Shown here piece after piece: positions 11,286-21,785 of a stretch of DNA of 64,000 nucleotides; position 1 is the stretch's first letter, and the number at the start of each line of letters is the position of its first letter. The position numbers were made by a program, and so were the translations under genes. This stretch comes from Amphiura filiformis (Eukaryota > Echinodermata > Ophiuroidea > Amphilepidida > Amphiuridae). The notes below the pieces were generated by a model. The model worked only from the letters and a program-made list of their open reading frames with translations, was not told where the DNA came from and searched no databases. The DNA is taken from NCBI RefSeq assembly GCF_039555335.1, contig NC_092637.1, positions 38,652,526 through 38,716,525 on the forward strand, given 5' to 3'.

Positions 11286-11951
11286 GGATCTGGTATGAGC
11301 GTTTTGAAGCGTTTAGACAGTATTTTTGTGGGACATGAGAGCACATCAGACCTATCGAATTGCATTCTGAATACGAAGAATGTCTTTCTGATATCAAATA
11401 ATTTTCATTTTATGAAATTCACGATATAATACAAATTTTATGACAAATTATTAAAATTTGATATTTTTCACATTTTGGAGATATAACAGTCCTCAAGTAA
11501 ATTTTATAAATTTAATGATATAGTCTTAAAGTGTATGTAGCTGGGAGGAAAAGCAGGCGATCAATTGAAAATTTTGACCTTTCATATTGAAGATATGGAT
11601 TTTTCCCACCCCCCAAAAAAAAGACCTTATTTTTTTGGTGTTTTGGGGAAAAATCCATATCTTCAATACTGTAAAGGTCAAAATTTTCAATTGATCGTCG
11701 GCTTTTCATCCCACCTACATACACTTTAGGTAGAAATCATCAGATTTATAAAGTTTACTTGAGTACTAATTAAATATCAAAAATATCAATTTTAATGATT
11801 TGCCATAAAAGTTGTATTACATTGCGAATTTCAAAAAATCAAAATTATTTGATATCAGAAGGCCATTCTTCGTATTCAGAATGCAATTCGATATATCTGA
11901 TGTGCTCTAATGTCCACAATAAATACTGTCCAAACGTTCATACCCCTTCCC
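11286..11951. mobile_element. palindromic TTAA-flanked element, copy 2 (full length)
   Basis: TTAA at 11282-11285 and 11952-11955 frames a 666-bp element beginning GGGATCTGGTATGAGCG. Almost the whole element is one inverted repeat with two ~325-bp arms and a short centre near 11612-11640 (CCCCCCAAAAAA / TTTGGTGTTTTGGGG). Arm landmarks present on both sides: GGGACATGAGAGCAC, GAATTGCATTCTGAATACGA, AATTGATCGTCGGCTTT. No ORF of note. TTAA duplications are made by piggyBac and Kolobok transposases. Confidence 0.85.
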
Positions 11952-12408
11952 TTAAGGTACAGATCAAACCCCGATTAGTGAAATACAGAATTACATGCCT
12001 GCATACTCTTATCAAACATACTATGCACATATTGGTCATATAAAAAGCTTCATGTTTTATACGCTACAAGCTTAAAACTAATTGAAAAAAGCCACATCTC
12101 CAGAAACTTACATTAAAAATGAACACAAGTAAAAAGACACATTTCAATAATTTCATAACGTGTAGTAGGTTTTACAAACATACAGCTATGTCATTCAATA
12201 TTCACTCAAGTTTGTTCGGCTTATATAAGGCAGAAATTATTCAGCTTTTGTTACTGCACGCTTCAATTAAGTCCCAAACTCACGCTCCTGTAAATTCACA
12301 TAAGCGTGCTCCAGTCACGCATTACATAATGCACAACTAGCGTAAGCATTGGCTCCCAACTGCGTGCACACCATTGTACATCCATACATGGTGTTATGAG
12401 TCTTGTTT

Positions 12409-12717
12409 TTTTCCGCCTTATATGTGTACATCCATATCAAAAGGATGCACTTGTCGGCTGCTACATGTGTCTCATTTCACATTATAGCTAGGAATAAATA
12501 CTAGACTCATTTCAAGTGGAGGTCACTTCAAATCATCCACAAGTCTCATGGTTAAGGAAAACAGAGAACATTCCTTAACCATGCCACTTGCGGATGATTT
12601 GAAGTGACCTCCACTTGAGATGAGTCTGGTATTAATTTCTAGCTATTATGTGAAATGAGACACATGTAGCAGCCGACAAGTGCATCGTTATGATATGGAC
12701 GTACACATATAAGCCGA
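12409..12717. repeat. 310-bp palindromic (foldback) element
   Basis: GCCTTATATGTGTACATCCA at the left pairs with the right-end word TGGACGTACACATATAAGCC. Paired inner words are GCACTTGTCGGCTGCTACAT, TTCAAGTGGAGGTCACTTCA and GGTTAAGGAA, with a centre near 12560. Arms are about 150 bp. No ORF. Confidence 0.8.
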
Positions 12718-12900
12718 ACAAACTTTAATCAGGGTTTGTCCTTTAAATTAAAAAACATCCTCTCTGTAACAAAGGTATATTACTTCACTGATTCTTCAAG
12801 TCCAAGGGTGCAATATAAGGTTGTGTTCATTCATCCAATAAGAAGAACCAAAGAGTACCGACTCTGCCATGTTTGTAAGTCGTTCATGGAGGATAAATAG

Positions 12901-13241
12901 CCCAGCAAACACACACAAAAAAAAAACTTTATAAACAGGTTATTATAAATGTCTTTTTGGTTTGGGTAAAAACATTTTAATAACATTTAAATGTCAAATT
13001 ATATAAAGGTCATGAAAACATTTTTATAATGTTTTATATGAAAAAACACTACAAAAAATGTTACTGCAAAATAATTTTTGGCAAACATTTTGCTAAATAT
13101 TTTGTCATTGCTTTATAACATTATGTTAGAATGTTTTGGATAAAGTTTCAAAAATGTTTTCGAAATGTTATTAAAACGTTTTATGATTTTCATATAACCC
13201 AACATTTAAACCTTTCAGTAAAATGTTTTGTGTTTGCTGGG
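12901..13241. mobile_element. CCCAGCAAACAC TIR element, second locus
   Basis: Left end CCCAGCAAACACACACAAAA and right end TTTTGTGTTTGCTGGG match the termini of the element at 100-777. The interior has the same AAACATTTT / AAAATGTTT alternation and the word TTTAAATGTCAAATTATATA. Non-coding. Confidence 0.78.
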
Positions 13242-13431
13242 TAATACCTCCAGACAGTTCTGTTATGCACTCAGCAAACTTTCAAAATGAGTTGTTTGGA
13301 TTCTGTATGTTGTGCCCAAAATGCTGAATTAGTGATGAATGTGCAAACCTTTGTAATGCTTAAGCTCAAACAAAGATGCAAATTATAATTCGTTTTGGGT
13401 TCTTGCCGAAAACGCTGGAGGTATACTACAA

Positions 13432-13657
13432 GCTGTATCAAAATGATTGGAACCCATCAGTTTCGGTGCTTATTGAAAAGCATGCTTCATCCAAAATGCA
13501 ACATTGGATCCTCTTGAACTAACCATAATTCATTGTTATATGACTTTTTATGACATAAATCAACAAATTATGCAGATCCTATGTTGCATTTTGATATGGC
13601 AATCATGTCAATACTCACTGAAAACTGATGGGTAGCAATCATTTTGATATCCCCTGT
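13432..13657. mobile_element. TIR element, TGTATCAAAATGATTGG ends
   Basis: CTGTATCAAAATGATTGGAA and CCCATCAGTTT near the left end are mirrored by AAACTGATGGG and CAATCATTTTGATATC at the right. An inner pair AAAATGCAACAT / TGTTGCATTTT also matches. It lies in the presumed 3' flank or 3' UTR of MRTO4. Confidence 0.65.
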
Positions 13658-13789
13658 ATTTGCCAGCCATGCGCAACAAACCAAAATGGCGGGTACCATA
13701 GTGTTACACACAGGGTAATTTTAAGGTGGTACTCTTTTGGTACAATCTCTTTGGTTCCATCACATAAACATTGCTTGTTGAGTTCAAAT

Positions 13790-13999
13790 TCAGTCGGAGT
13801 CCTCATCATCATCATCATCCTCCTCTTCTTCCTCCTCCTCATTATGTTCTTCTTCTCCTTCGCTTCCACCAGCTGCTACTTTTGTTGTTCTGTTTGGCTG
13901 GATTTCCTTCCCAGAGACTAGATCCTTCACCACGCCGTTGTTTGTCCACATTGCTTTCAGTTCAAATTTAAATTCTACTGTGGCATGGCCTAGTAGTTT
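13790..13999 (-). CDS. mrto4: MRTO4 exon 7 (C-terminus and stop)
   Basis: Encodes residues 191-259 and the TGA stop. The first part, KLLGHATVEFKFELKAMW, matches the Mrt4 C-terminal domain. Residues 237-259 form a glutamate/aspartate tail with seven consecutive E and five consecutive D, the acidic tail expected of the family but somewhat longer. On the plus strand this appears as a pyrimidine-rich CTC/ATC run that could be taken for a microsatellite. The acceptor is CTGATTTCAG. No AATAAA signal was found in the first few hundred bases of the presumed 3' UTR, which soon enters a TIR element (13432-13657). Confidence 0.93.
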   Translation of the reverse strand, partial: KLLGHATVEFKFELKAMWTNNGVVKDLVSGKEIQPNRTTKVAAGGSEGEEEHNEEEEEEEDDDDDEDSD

Positions 14000-14733
14000 C
14001 TGAAATCAGACGAGAAATGAAAATGGTATACAGGTCAGACACACAATTATTTTACTCTCATCATCTGAAGAGTTCATACAAAATCTGATATCTGAATGGA
14101 GTCTGATTTTGGGGGCAAATTTTGATGTTTTTCCCCCGAATGACCAATAAAAGTGGGGGGCTGTGCCCCCCCCCCCCTCCCTTGCGCACGCCACTGATGT
14201 TCTGAATTTGAGATAAAGGCAAATTTATATCTGCTCAAACATGAAGAAAAGAAAAGTAGAAAATATGAGCTACTATTGATCACAGTTTCAAAATTTACCT
14301 TGGAATTTTGAAAGTAGGGTGTCAATTTAAAGCTATAGGTCAGATACTGGTGGCCTTAACCCTATGAGAACTACCTGCCTATTGGTCAAAAAGAAGTTTT
14401 CTTAATCAATTGGACCAATCAGCAACATTATTAGAATAATTTCACCACAAAAAAATTGGGGTGAATTATTTGCAAAACTCCATTCTGATTGGTGATTAAA
14501 GTGAAGATATCACATAATTGACCAATCAGAGGCAATGTTAGATCGGCAGGTAGTGCTCAGAGGACTAAATTCACTTTTTGCAGCTAAACTCTTCGTCTCT
14601 AAAATATTAAAAAGACGCTGGTTCACTTTCATATCCTGTTTTTTGCCTCAATCAAGAAAGCCTTCAAACCCACTCAAATTTCATGGAGATATTTGAATGT
14701 TTGATATCAAGAGGCTATAAGTATAATGTGAAT

Positions 14734-15034
14734 CAGGGCTGTCAACTCTCACGCATTGGCCGTGAGTCTCACGCATTGGGTCACTTTCTCAGTCTCACGC
14801 CAAGGTAGTATAATCTCACGCCTAGGTAGTAAATCTCACGCAAAAAGCTTGAAAATTTGTAAAATCTCACGCATCGCATGAATAATTTGTTGTTCCTACC
14901 CTCCTCCCCCCCCCCTTTTCACATTCTCGAGCGCCGTGGATCAAATAATCATGGTTCAAAATGAACATTGGAGTCGGCAAATCCGGGTATGTCTCTGTCT
15001 CACGCCAAGCAATTCCAAAAAGTTGACAGCACTG
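14734..15034. mobile_element. 301-bp hAT-type element with 8-bp target duplication
   Basis: Exact duplication ATGTGAAT at 14726-14733 and 15035-15042. Termini CAGGGCTGTCAACT and AGTTGACAGCACTG are of the CAGNG...CNCTG type seen in hAT transposons. The interior repeats TCTCACGC six or more times. No coding capacity. Lies in MRTO4 intron 6. Confidence 0.85.
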
Positions 15035-15697
15035 ATGTGAATCGAAAAAGAAGTTCCAACATGCAATAACACATAGATAAGCTCAATTAAATTTCTACTT
15101 TTTGCACCATTGTAATGGCCATTGGTGTACATAAATGCCCTGTGAAAGACTAAGCCTGAAGTGCTTTAATTAAGTACTGTAAAATTTAACATTTATAATA
15201 ATTTTATTCTGAGCTCACCGATCGAGTGCTGAATAAATACATCGCCTGCTTGTTCATATTGAATCATTTAATAAGTTATGTACCGTATAAACTGTATGCA
15301 AATTGCTATTAAGTAGTATGCGTTCTTGTTTGTGTATACAATCAGCTGCGTGTAGCTCCGCCAATAATCATGATAAATAATACGATTGGCGAGGTTTTAC
15401 ATGCATTGTAGGCGCTGTACGTCGACTTGACACATTAAATGTGTGTATATCGTTATTCCTCTTATACGTCTTGTTTGAATCCCATCAGCTGTGTGAAGCT
15501 CCCGATAATCATGATAATAATAATCGGCGAGCTAAATACATGCATTGTAGGTGCTAAAAGGGGACTAAAAGGGGACAATGTGATCAATAGAAATCATATT
15601 TTTTATGCAAATCACACATTATTGCATTAAGCCTTTTGGCTCAGTGAATTCAAACAAAACATTGTGGGAATACATAGAATATGACCTTTATTGTCAG

Positions 15698-16147
15698 CAG
15701 TGATGCCAACGCCGCCGTGCCTTAGGCGCACAATTGGGCTACTTGGCGATCACTTGCCGCTACTCAAAAAAGCATGCCGCTACTTGCCTAAAATTGGGCT
15801 ACTTTTGCCTGTCTCAGGCCGCGGCAGTACTTTGATGTATTTTCCTTTCAATTTAGCCGATTTATAAAGGTTTTGAGTCTCTGAAGCTCGATTTTGCAAT
15901 AACAATGGGTTTTGTGACCATTTATTGATCGGTCCGTAACTTCCCATTAAGTACTGGAAGTTTGGAAGTCAAGTATTTTTCCGCCCAATTGGGTGATTTG
16001 CATTCTAAATTCGGGTAAATCCGCCCAAATACCTGGTATTGGGCGCTTTTTTAGGAAGTTTAAAAATTGGGCTACTTGAGACTCATTTACCGCGGCTTGG
16101 CGAGCCAATGTGCCGCGCCTTGGAGCTGAAAAGTTTTGGCAACACTG
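15698..16147. mobile_element. 450-bp hAT-type element with 8-bp target duplication
   Basis: Exact duplication ATTGTCAG at 15690-15697 and 16148-16155. Termini CAGTGATGCCAACG and TTTTGGCAACACTG are hAT-like. The interior repeats TTGGGCTACTT and TTGCCGCTACT. Non-autonomous; MRTO4 intron 6. Confidence 0.85.
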
Positions 16148-16383
16148 ATTGTCAGTTAGTGCAAAGTTAGCTCTGTGTTTCTTTGGTGAAAGCAGGATAA
16201 TATTTTATTATCCAAAAAAAAATAGTGCCGTATTTTTCTGGAATCGCCGGAGTAAGGATACACCACTATTTGAGACTTTACCTTCCGACTCGCAGAGCAC
16301 TAAAAATCATGCTTTATTTTCGTTTTACTATATAGACCACATGATTGCAGTGACAGGGTCTGTACTGGGGTAGAATTACTTAC

Positions 16384-16460
16384 CAACATTCTAGTTTGTT
16401 CTGGAGTCAATGTGTCCCCTTCTTTGCATACTTTATGTTCTGCTAATAATGTAATAACAC
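16384..16460 (-). CDS. mrto4: MRTO4 exon 6
   Basis: Encodes residues 165-190, GVITLLAEHKVCKEGDTLTP and then EQTRML. The VCKEGDxLTPEQ motif is diagnostic for MRTO4 against ribosomal P0. The acceptor is TCTCAACAG and the donor GTAAGTAA. The flanking intron carries a nested pair of TIR elements (16551-17641) about 90 bases upstream in gene order. Confidence 0.95.
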
Positions 16461-16550
16461 CTGTTGAGACAAGAGAACAATATATTATTAGAATATTTAA
16501 AGAACCTGTGAAAAAAAAAAGAACAATTGTCTGAAGGCACTGGACTATTC

Positions 16551-17641
16551 TAGTTGAAATCCATACACCCCATATGGAAGACATGACCTTAAGGGAAGAA
16601 GTGCACCAAAAACACCCATTTATAGTCATATTTCATTGTCACTCCAGGTAAAAGAGCAGACTTTTTTCTTTCACATACTTTTTATTCCACAAAAATCGCA
16701 CTTACGGTTCCCAAGAAACTGCAATTTGAAGTGAAGTATCTTGCGCGATCAAATGTATTATTAATGTATTTTATTGTTTTTCAAGCAGTGATATTTATTA
16801 TGTATTTTATTGTTTTTCAAGTGGCGATATATAACATTTCTACAGTCAAAAATGTGTATCTCAGAAAGCAAATAAGCTTTTATCATGTTATCTTCACAAC
16901 AATTTGTAATAAATCAAGTGCCTGCTTCTTTTACATGTTGTATGCACTAAATTGCCATCTAATTTGCATACAAAATTAAAAAGGTGTTTCTAGATGTTTT
17001 TTAGAATTTTTCTCGTTTTTGCATTTTTGCACCTTCAAAAGAGTAACTTGAGGCCATTTTACGACGGATTTGAACGAAATTTTCACAGATTGTGTGTTTT
17101 GTTATTTGTAAAAAAAGTGTGGAAGTAGATTTTTGAATTTTGTTTTTGTTTTGACGCACTGTCACATTTTTTAGGTCAAAAAATCACATAAAATCACATG
17201 TTTTTGGCGTTATCAGGTTTTGGACTTATTTTTCAAAAAATGAAGCATTTTATAAAAATCTACTTCCACACTTTTATTTTGCTGCTTTTCAACTTTCATT
17301 TGAAAAACAAATCACATCTCTAGCACCAACGGTTGCGTTCCGTTACTATTTTGAAACCCGACACCTAAAATCCAAGATGGCCTCCAATTAAATATGCAAA
17401 TGAGAATTTTTTTTGCATTTTTTTTATTTTTTGGTCTCAAGTGTCATTTACACCAAGTATGAAGTTCCTAGCATGTTTAGTTTTAAAAAATGATTTTTGG
17501 TGCACTTCTTCCCTTAATCTTCCACACAGGGAGTGTGAATTTCAAATAGGATTACCTGAATGGATGACTCCATTTGAAATCTATACCCCCTGTGTGGGAG
17601 ATTAAGGTCATGTCATCAATAGGGGTGTATGGATTTCAACA
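16551..17641. mobile_element. TIR element (GAAATCCATACACCCC ends), split by a second element
   Basis: Left end TAGTTGAAATCCATACACCC C and right end GGGGTGTATGGATTTCAACA. Removing the nested element 16593-17513 leaves about 170 bp, matching in layout the intact relative at 27086-27221. The interruption is at a TTAA in the word GACCTTAATCTTCC, which appears uninterrupted as the complement near 17601-17612. Confidence 0.75.
16593..17513. mobile_element. 921-bp TTAA-flanked element nested in another TIR element
   Basis: TTAA at 16589-16592 and 17514-17517. Termini GGGAAGAAGTGCACCAAAAA and its complement at the right end. The host element shows the site with a single TTAA, so the duplication is directly supported. 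A second inverted pair of words, CTACTTCCACACTTTT and its relative AAAGTGTGGAAGTAG, lies at 17259 and 17115. No ORF. piggyBac- or Kolobok-type by target. Confidence 0.83.
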
Positions 17642-17956
17642 GCAAGAGCACATATAAATGCCACGTAGCCATTGCTGTCATATGTTATTTGCTATTTTTA
17701 TTATTGAAAGTGTATGTTACTTATTTGAATGTGCATATCTTTCTTTGAATGGATGTGAGCTTTACCATATTCACCAGATTAGTACCTTACCATAAGTGAT
17801 CACAAAGTATTACAACGGACTTTACTATTAAGACAAACATTTTTGCATTTTATTTGAGACAGATATGACAAAGCTTCAAGCCCAATCTGATATTGACTTG
17901 GATCAGATCAAGCCTTGAAATAAGCAGCAAATTGCCCCCCCCCCCCTCATGCCACC

Positions 17957-18186
17957 AATTGCTCCTGGTCTTTGTGAAATTCACATGGACCAGGAGCAAT
18001 TTTTTAAAACAAATTGCTCCTGGTTCCAGTTTTGTAGTTGATGCAGTAGTGCTGGTATGCTCTAATTGTATATGCAGAAAAGTTTTTACTATTTGAAAAT
18101 TGCTCCTGTTTCTTAAGAAATTGCTCCTGGTTCTTGTAAAATCCCAGTGAACCAGGAGCAATGTTCAAAGACAAATTGCTCCTGGT
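17957..18186. repeat. cluster of alternating AATTGCTCCTGGT words
   Basis: AATTGCTCCTGGT occurs forward at about 17957, 18013, 18098 (variant), 18119 and 18173, and inverted (ACCAGGAGCAATT) at about 17989 and 18150. Pairs form short hairpins. The cluster is bracketed by GACTTGGATCAGAT at 17895 and 18207 in the same orientation. Confidence 0.75.
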
Positions 18187-18418
18187 TCTTTTCCGTTTAT
18201 TTCATGACTTGGATCAGATTGCTTTCATGTTTGGTTGTTTGCTATTTGTTCTCTCCAGTAGCTCATCTATGCTTGTTCCAAAAATACAAAAAATCTGAAT
18301 TTGAGGTGTTTTGGTTCATCAAATTATTGAATAGGCCTTTAACCCTAACAACGAACATGCTTTTTTGCTATCGGAAGGCAGAGAAGGAACGAAAAAGGAG
18401 AGAAGTTGAAGAAAGATT

Positions 18419-18512
18419 TCACTTGGCACCCCCGGGAATTGACCCTGGGACCCCTCGGGTGCCATGCACACGATCACCGACCTCATGTCACAGGGGGTGC
18501 CCATAAATGACT
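18419..18512 (-). repeat. possible tRNA-derived SINE fragment
   Basis: On the minus strand, GGGTCAATTCCCGGGGGTGC resembles a Pol III B box and follows a poorer A-box-like stretch (TGAGGTCGGTGATC). GGCACCC and GGGTGCC words also allow a hairpin. No full cloverleaf. Confidence 0.3.
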
Positions 18513-18559
18513 TAGGGTGATTGCGCAATGCCATCACGTGGAATGCATGCATGCGCAGT

Positions 18560-20150
18560 GGTTTTCTTTGTAAGATTTTGTAAGCTTTTTATGTGTTAGG
18601 GTTAAAAGTGCAGGATTTTAGCTTTAAAATTAGTATGATCACACAAAATGCATTTAATCACCAATCAAAATAACCAATTAAAACAAATAGCAGAAAACTG
18701 TTACACACAATTTGGGATTTGCTTTTGCATATACTGTGGTTCACCTCAAGTTCGGTAGTGACATCAATGATTTTTCGCGGTTGTGGCGATAGTGCGCATG
18801 TACCCTCTGCGCGTTTAACTTTATGTGCGCGGTTCACGTTAAAATACGCACCTACGCTAACCTGCGTTTCTGCGCGTACAGCGCATATTTTGAAGTTTGA
18901 GCGCATATATTCATTTTGCATACCAGTTCAGGGGTTTTCATGCGCAGAAAAATGAAAACATGTGAAAGAAAATAAAAGCTTGATCTCCAATATTTACGGC
19001 CCGTCCAGAAATTATGTAACATAAAATGCAATGTAACATAAATGTTCAAGTGAAGTCGCCCGTAGCATTGTAACATAAATTAAAAATAGAAATAAAATAC
19101 ACACCGTCGGCATATTTACACAGATTGCGATATTGTCTAGAATCACTGTTATTGCAGTACTGAATGATGACACGTACGTGAGTTGGTAATTTCTAATTCT
19201 AGGGATCGGAAAGAAATGCTTGGCAGGTGGTGTGTAGAGATATGTCATCGGTGAAATCTGACGCAATGATATCGGCCGTAGAAAAAAAATGACAAAATTT
19301 GCCCTTGAATTATGTTTTATAGTCAAAATACTCCAGGAATTCAGTAAATGTCATGATATTTGACCTAAACTTGAACTCATTTGCAATGAAATGTCATTTT
19401 TTATTGAGTAAAGCATAGCTTCCATGTGCTTGCAATGGTGTTGAATTCTGCACTTTCATGACTTTGCCGACATGGCCGAAGTTGAACTGCGTTTTATGGA
19501 ATTCGGCGAACTTTTATGGCATAAAGGAACACTTTTATTAAAGTACACTGCTTGGGAACTTTCTTAAAAAGTGCGATAGTTGGTTAATAGCGAGAATCGC
19601 GGCATGAAAAGCGTGAGATTGTGTTTTTTGCCGGGCCTTGCTTAACTATGGTACAGGTAACACATCATTTTTCATTGTAACCAAAATCACAAAATCTGAT
19701 ACTGATATATTAAAATGGTACATTCAATACTTGACAGATTAGAGAACCCCTCATTTTAGGATTTGAGCGCATATTTTTAACACTTTCAGGGGGTTCAGGG
19801 GTTCTGAGAACCCCTGGTTTTAAAACCTAGTGCTACCCCTGCACCTACGTCACTACCCAACTACTGCGGCGAACCACAGTATAGCAGTTTTTGCTATATG
19901 CAAAAAAAAAGTATGCAAGTAAGTCAATCCCTTATGGTTTTATTTTACTAAATGTAGCTTTTCGCTCTTTTATGTAGCGGCACTTAACTATGCATTTATG
20001 AGCAGGATGAGTGGGCACTTCTGTGTTTGGACCATTCACTCATCCTGAATTACTTGTCCTACATGTGTAAGAAAGGTAAAGTGTGTAAATGTACTTTGTT
20101 ACTTTTGCATTTTGCAAGTAATTCAAATAAATATCATTATTATTAAAATC
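18560..20150. other. MRTO4 intron 5, remainder
   Basis: Non-coding. Words such as GGGGTTCTGAGAACCCCTGG near 19797 are locally palindromic. GCGCATAT repeats near 18890-18905 and 19766. No gene or clear element recognised. Confidence 0.4.
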
Positions 20151-20154
20151 CTAC

Positions 20155-20306
20155 CTTTTTTTAATAATGTTGGCAATCCTAACTTTCTAAGTTGAGGTTC
20201 CATATTGTGTGGGAATTGATTCAGTGGACCTTCATCTAATGTAACTGATATTGTGGCTTTGTTACCAGATCTGGCAAACTCAGGCTCTGCATATTTCTCA
20301 AACCAC
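20155..20306 (-). CDS. mrto4: MRTO4 exon 5
   Basis: Encodes residues 114-164 plus one base of codon 165. It begins [18 protein letters not shown] and ends with the conserved [18 protein letters not shown] segment that closes the L10-like domain insertion in Mrt4. The acceptor is CTCTTTTGCAG and the donor GTAGGATT. The window holds no longer open frame for this segment, so it was found by reading the minus strand directly. It lies between a 666-bp palindromic element (20942-21610) and a plain AT-rich intron. Confidence 0.94.
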
Positions 20307-20635
20307 CTGCAAAAGAGGAAAAAAATAAATAATCAATGTCAAGGTTTATAATCAATTCTTAAACACTTGAGAATGTTCTTGCAATCTTATTGGTTCTTAC
20401 CCATGTGATATGACACGATATCACACACATTAGCGTGTGTGTGACGACACGATACTCGTATGCGCTATTTAAACCAATCCAATGTGCATTACAAAAACAG
20501 GACTGATCAATTCTAAGCCCTAGGTAATTCCTTGTAAAATGTAGGATTTAATTTAATTAAAATTTGGTATTGAAGTGTTTAAGAATGAGAATAAAGATAT
20601 TGTTTTTAGCCGCTGTCGTGCATCTATCGTCTCAT

Positions 20636-20722
20636 ATAACACGCGACATCATTATTTTTGGCGTAAAACAACTCGGCTTTGCCTCGTTGTTTTACTTAAA
20701 ATAATGATGTCGCCCGTGTTAT
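20636..20722. repeat. 87-bp stem-loop
   Basis: ATAACACGCGACATCATTAT pairs with ATAATGATGTCGCCCGTGTT AT across a second stem GTAAAACAACTCGGC / GCCTCGTTGTTTTAC. It could be a tiny foldback element; a structured RNA is possible but unsupported. Confidence 0.6.
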
Positions 20723-20941
20723 AAACACATCAACAAAAATAAGTCCCCCCCCCCAATATTTCGTCATAGCATTGTAAGGTTTCGTTTTTTACCAATAAAA
20801 CTAACTTTGAAATAATTACATGTATATGACTGTTTACTAAATGTTGTGTGAAAATAAAAGATGTTCATTGTGTGAAGGCATCTAGCTTATTCATCTGAAC
20901 TTGCCACTATTTTATATACCCAATATCTATTAAAGCCTTAA

Positions 20942-21610
20942 GGGATGGGGTATGAGCGTTTGGACAGTATTTATTGTGGGACATTAGAGCACATCAGACA
21001 TATCAAATTGCATTCTGAATACGAAGAATGTCCTTCTGATATCAAATAATTTTGATTTTTTGAAATTAAGCAATGTAATACACATTTTATGGCAAATGAT
21101 TACAAATTGATATTTTGATATTTAACAGTAGGCCTACTCAAAGTAAACTTTATAAATCTGATGATTTATACTTAAAGTGTATGTAGGTGGGATAAAAAGC
21201 CGACGATCTTAGAAAATTTTGACCTTTCACATTGAAGATATGGATTTTTTTCCCAAAACACCAAAAAAAATTAGGTGTTTTGGGGAAAAAATCCATATCT
21301 TCAATATGAAAGGTCAAAATTTTCAATTGATCGTCGGCTTTTCCTCCCAGCTACATACACTTTAAGAATATATCATTACATTTATAAAATTAACTTTGAG
21401 GACGTTATATATCAAAAATGTGAAAAATATCAAATTTTAATAATTTGTCATAAAATTTGTATTACATATATCGTAAATTCAAAAATGAAAATTATTTGAT
21501 ATCAGAAAGACATTCTTCAGATATTCAGAATGCAATTCGATATGTCTGATGTGCTCTCATGTCCCACAAAAATACTGTCGAAACGCTTCAAAACGCTCAT
21601 TCCAGATCCC
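20942..21610. mobile_element. palindromic TTAA-flanked element, copy 3 (full length)
   Basis: TTAA at 20938-20941 and 21611-21614. Begins GGGATGGGGTATGAGCG and ends CGCTCATTCCAGATCCC. Same 330-bp arms and central hairpin (CCAAAACACC / GGTGTTTTGG near 21253-21290) as copies 1 and 2. Lies in MRTO4 intron 4. Confidence 0.85.
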
Positions 21611-21785
21611 TTAATGTACAATCTTTTTTCAAAATATACCTTTACTTTTTTTTTAACCGATTTTTTGGCATATTTGTAATACTTACACAATACACATGTT
21701 CCAACTTACATCTATCTACATGTATGAGCAAACTGTCAATTTCGCCCTATTTATAGTAAAACAGGATGATTTTCTGTTGGTCCGA

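Noticed and set aside
13800-13860. ATC/CTC microsatellite
   Set aside because: It is the acidic Glu/Asp tail of MRTO4 read on the other strand, in frame and ending in a stop.
20636-20722. Structured non-coding RNA gene
   Set aside because: A single stem-loop with no promoter or known family; a small foldback repeat is simpler.
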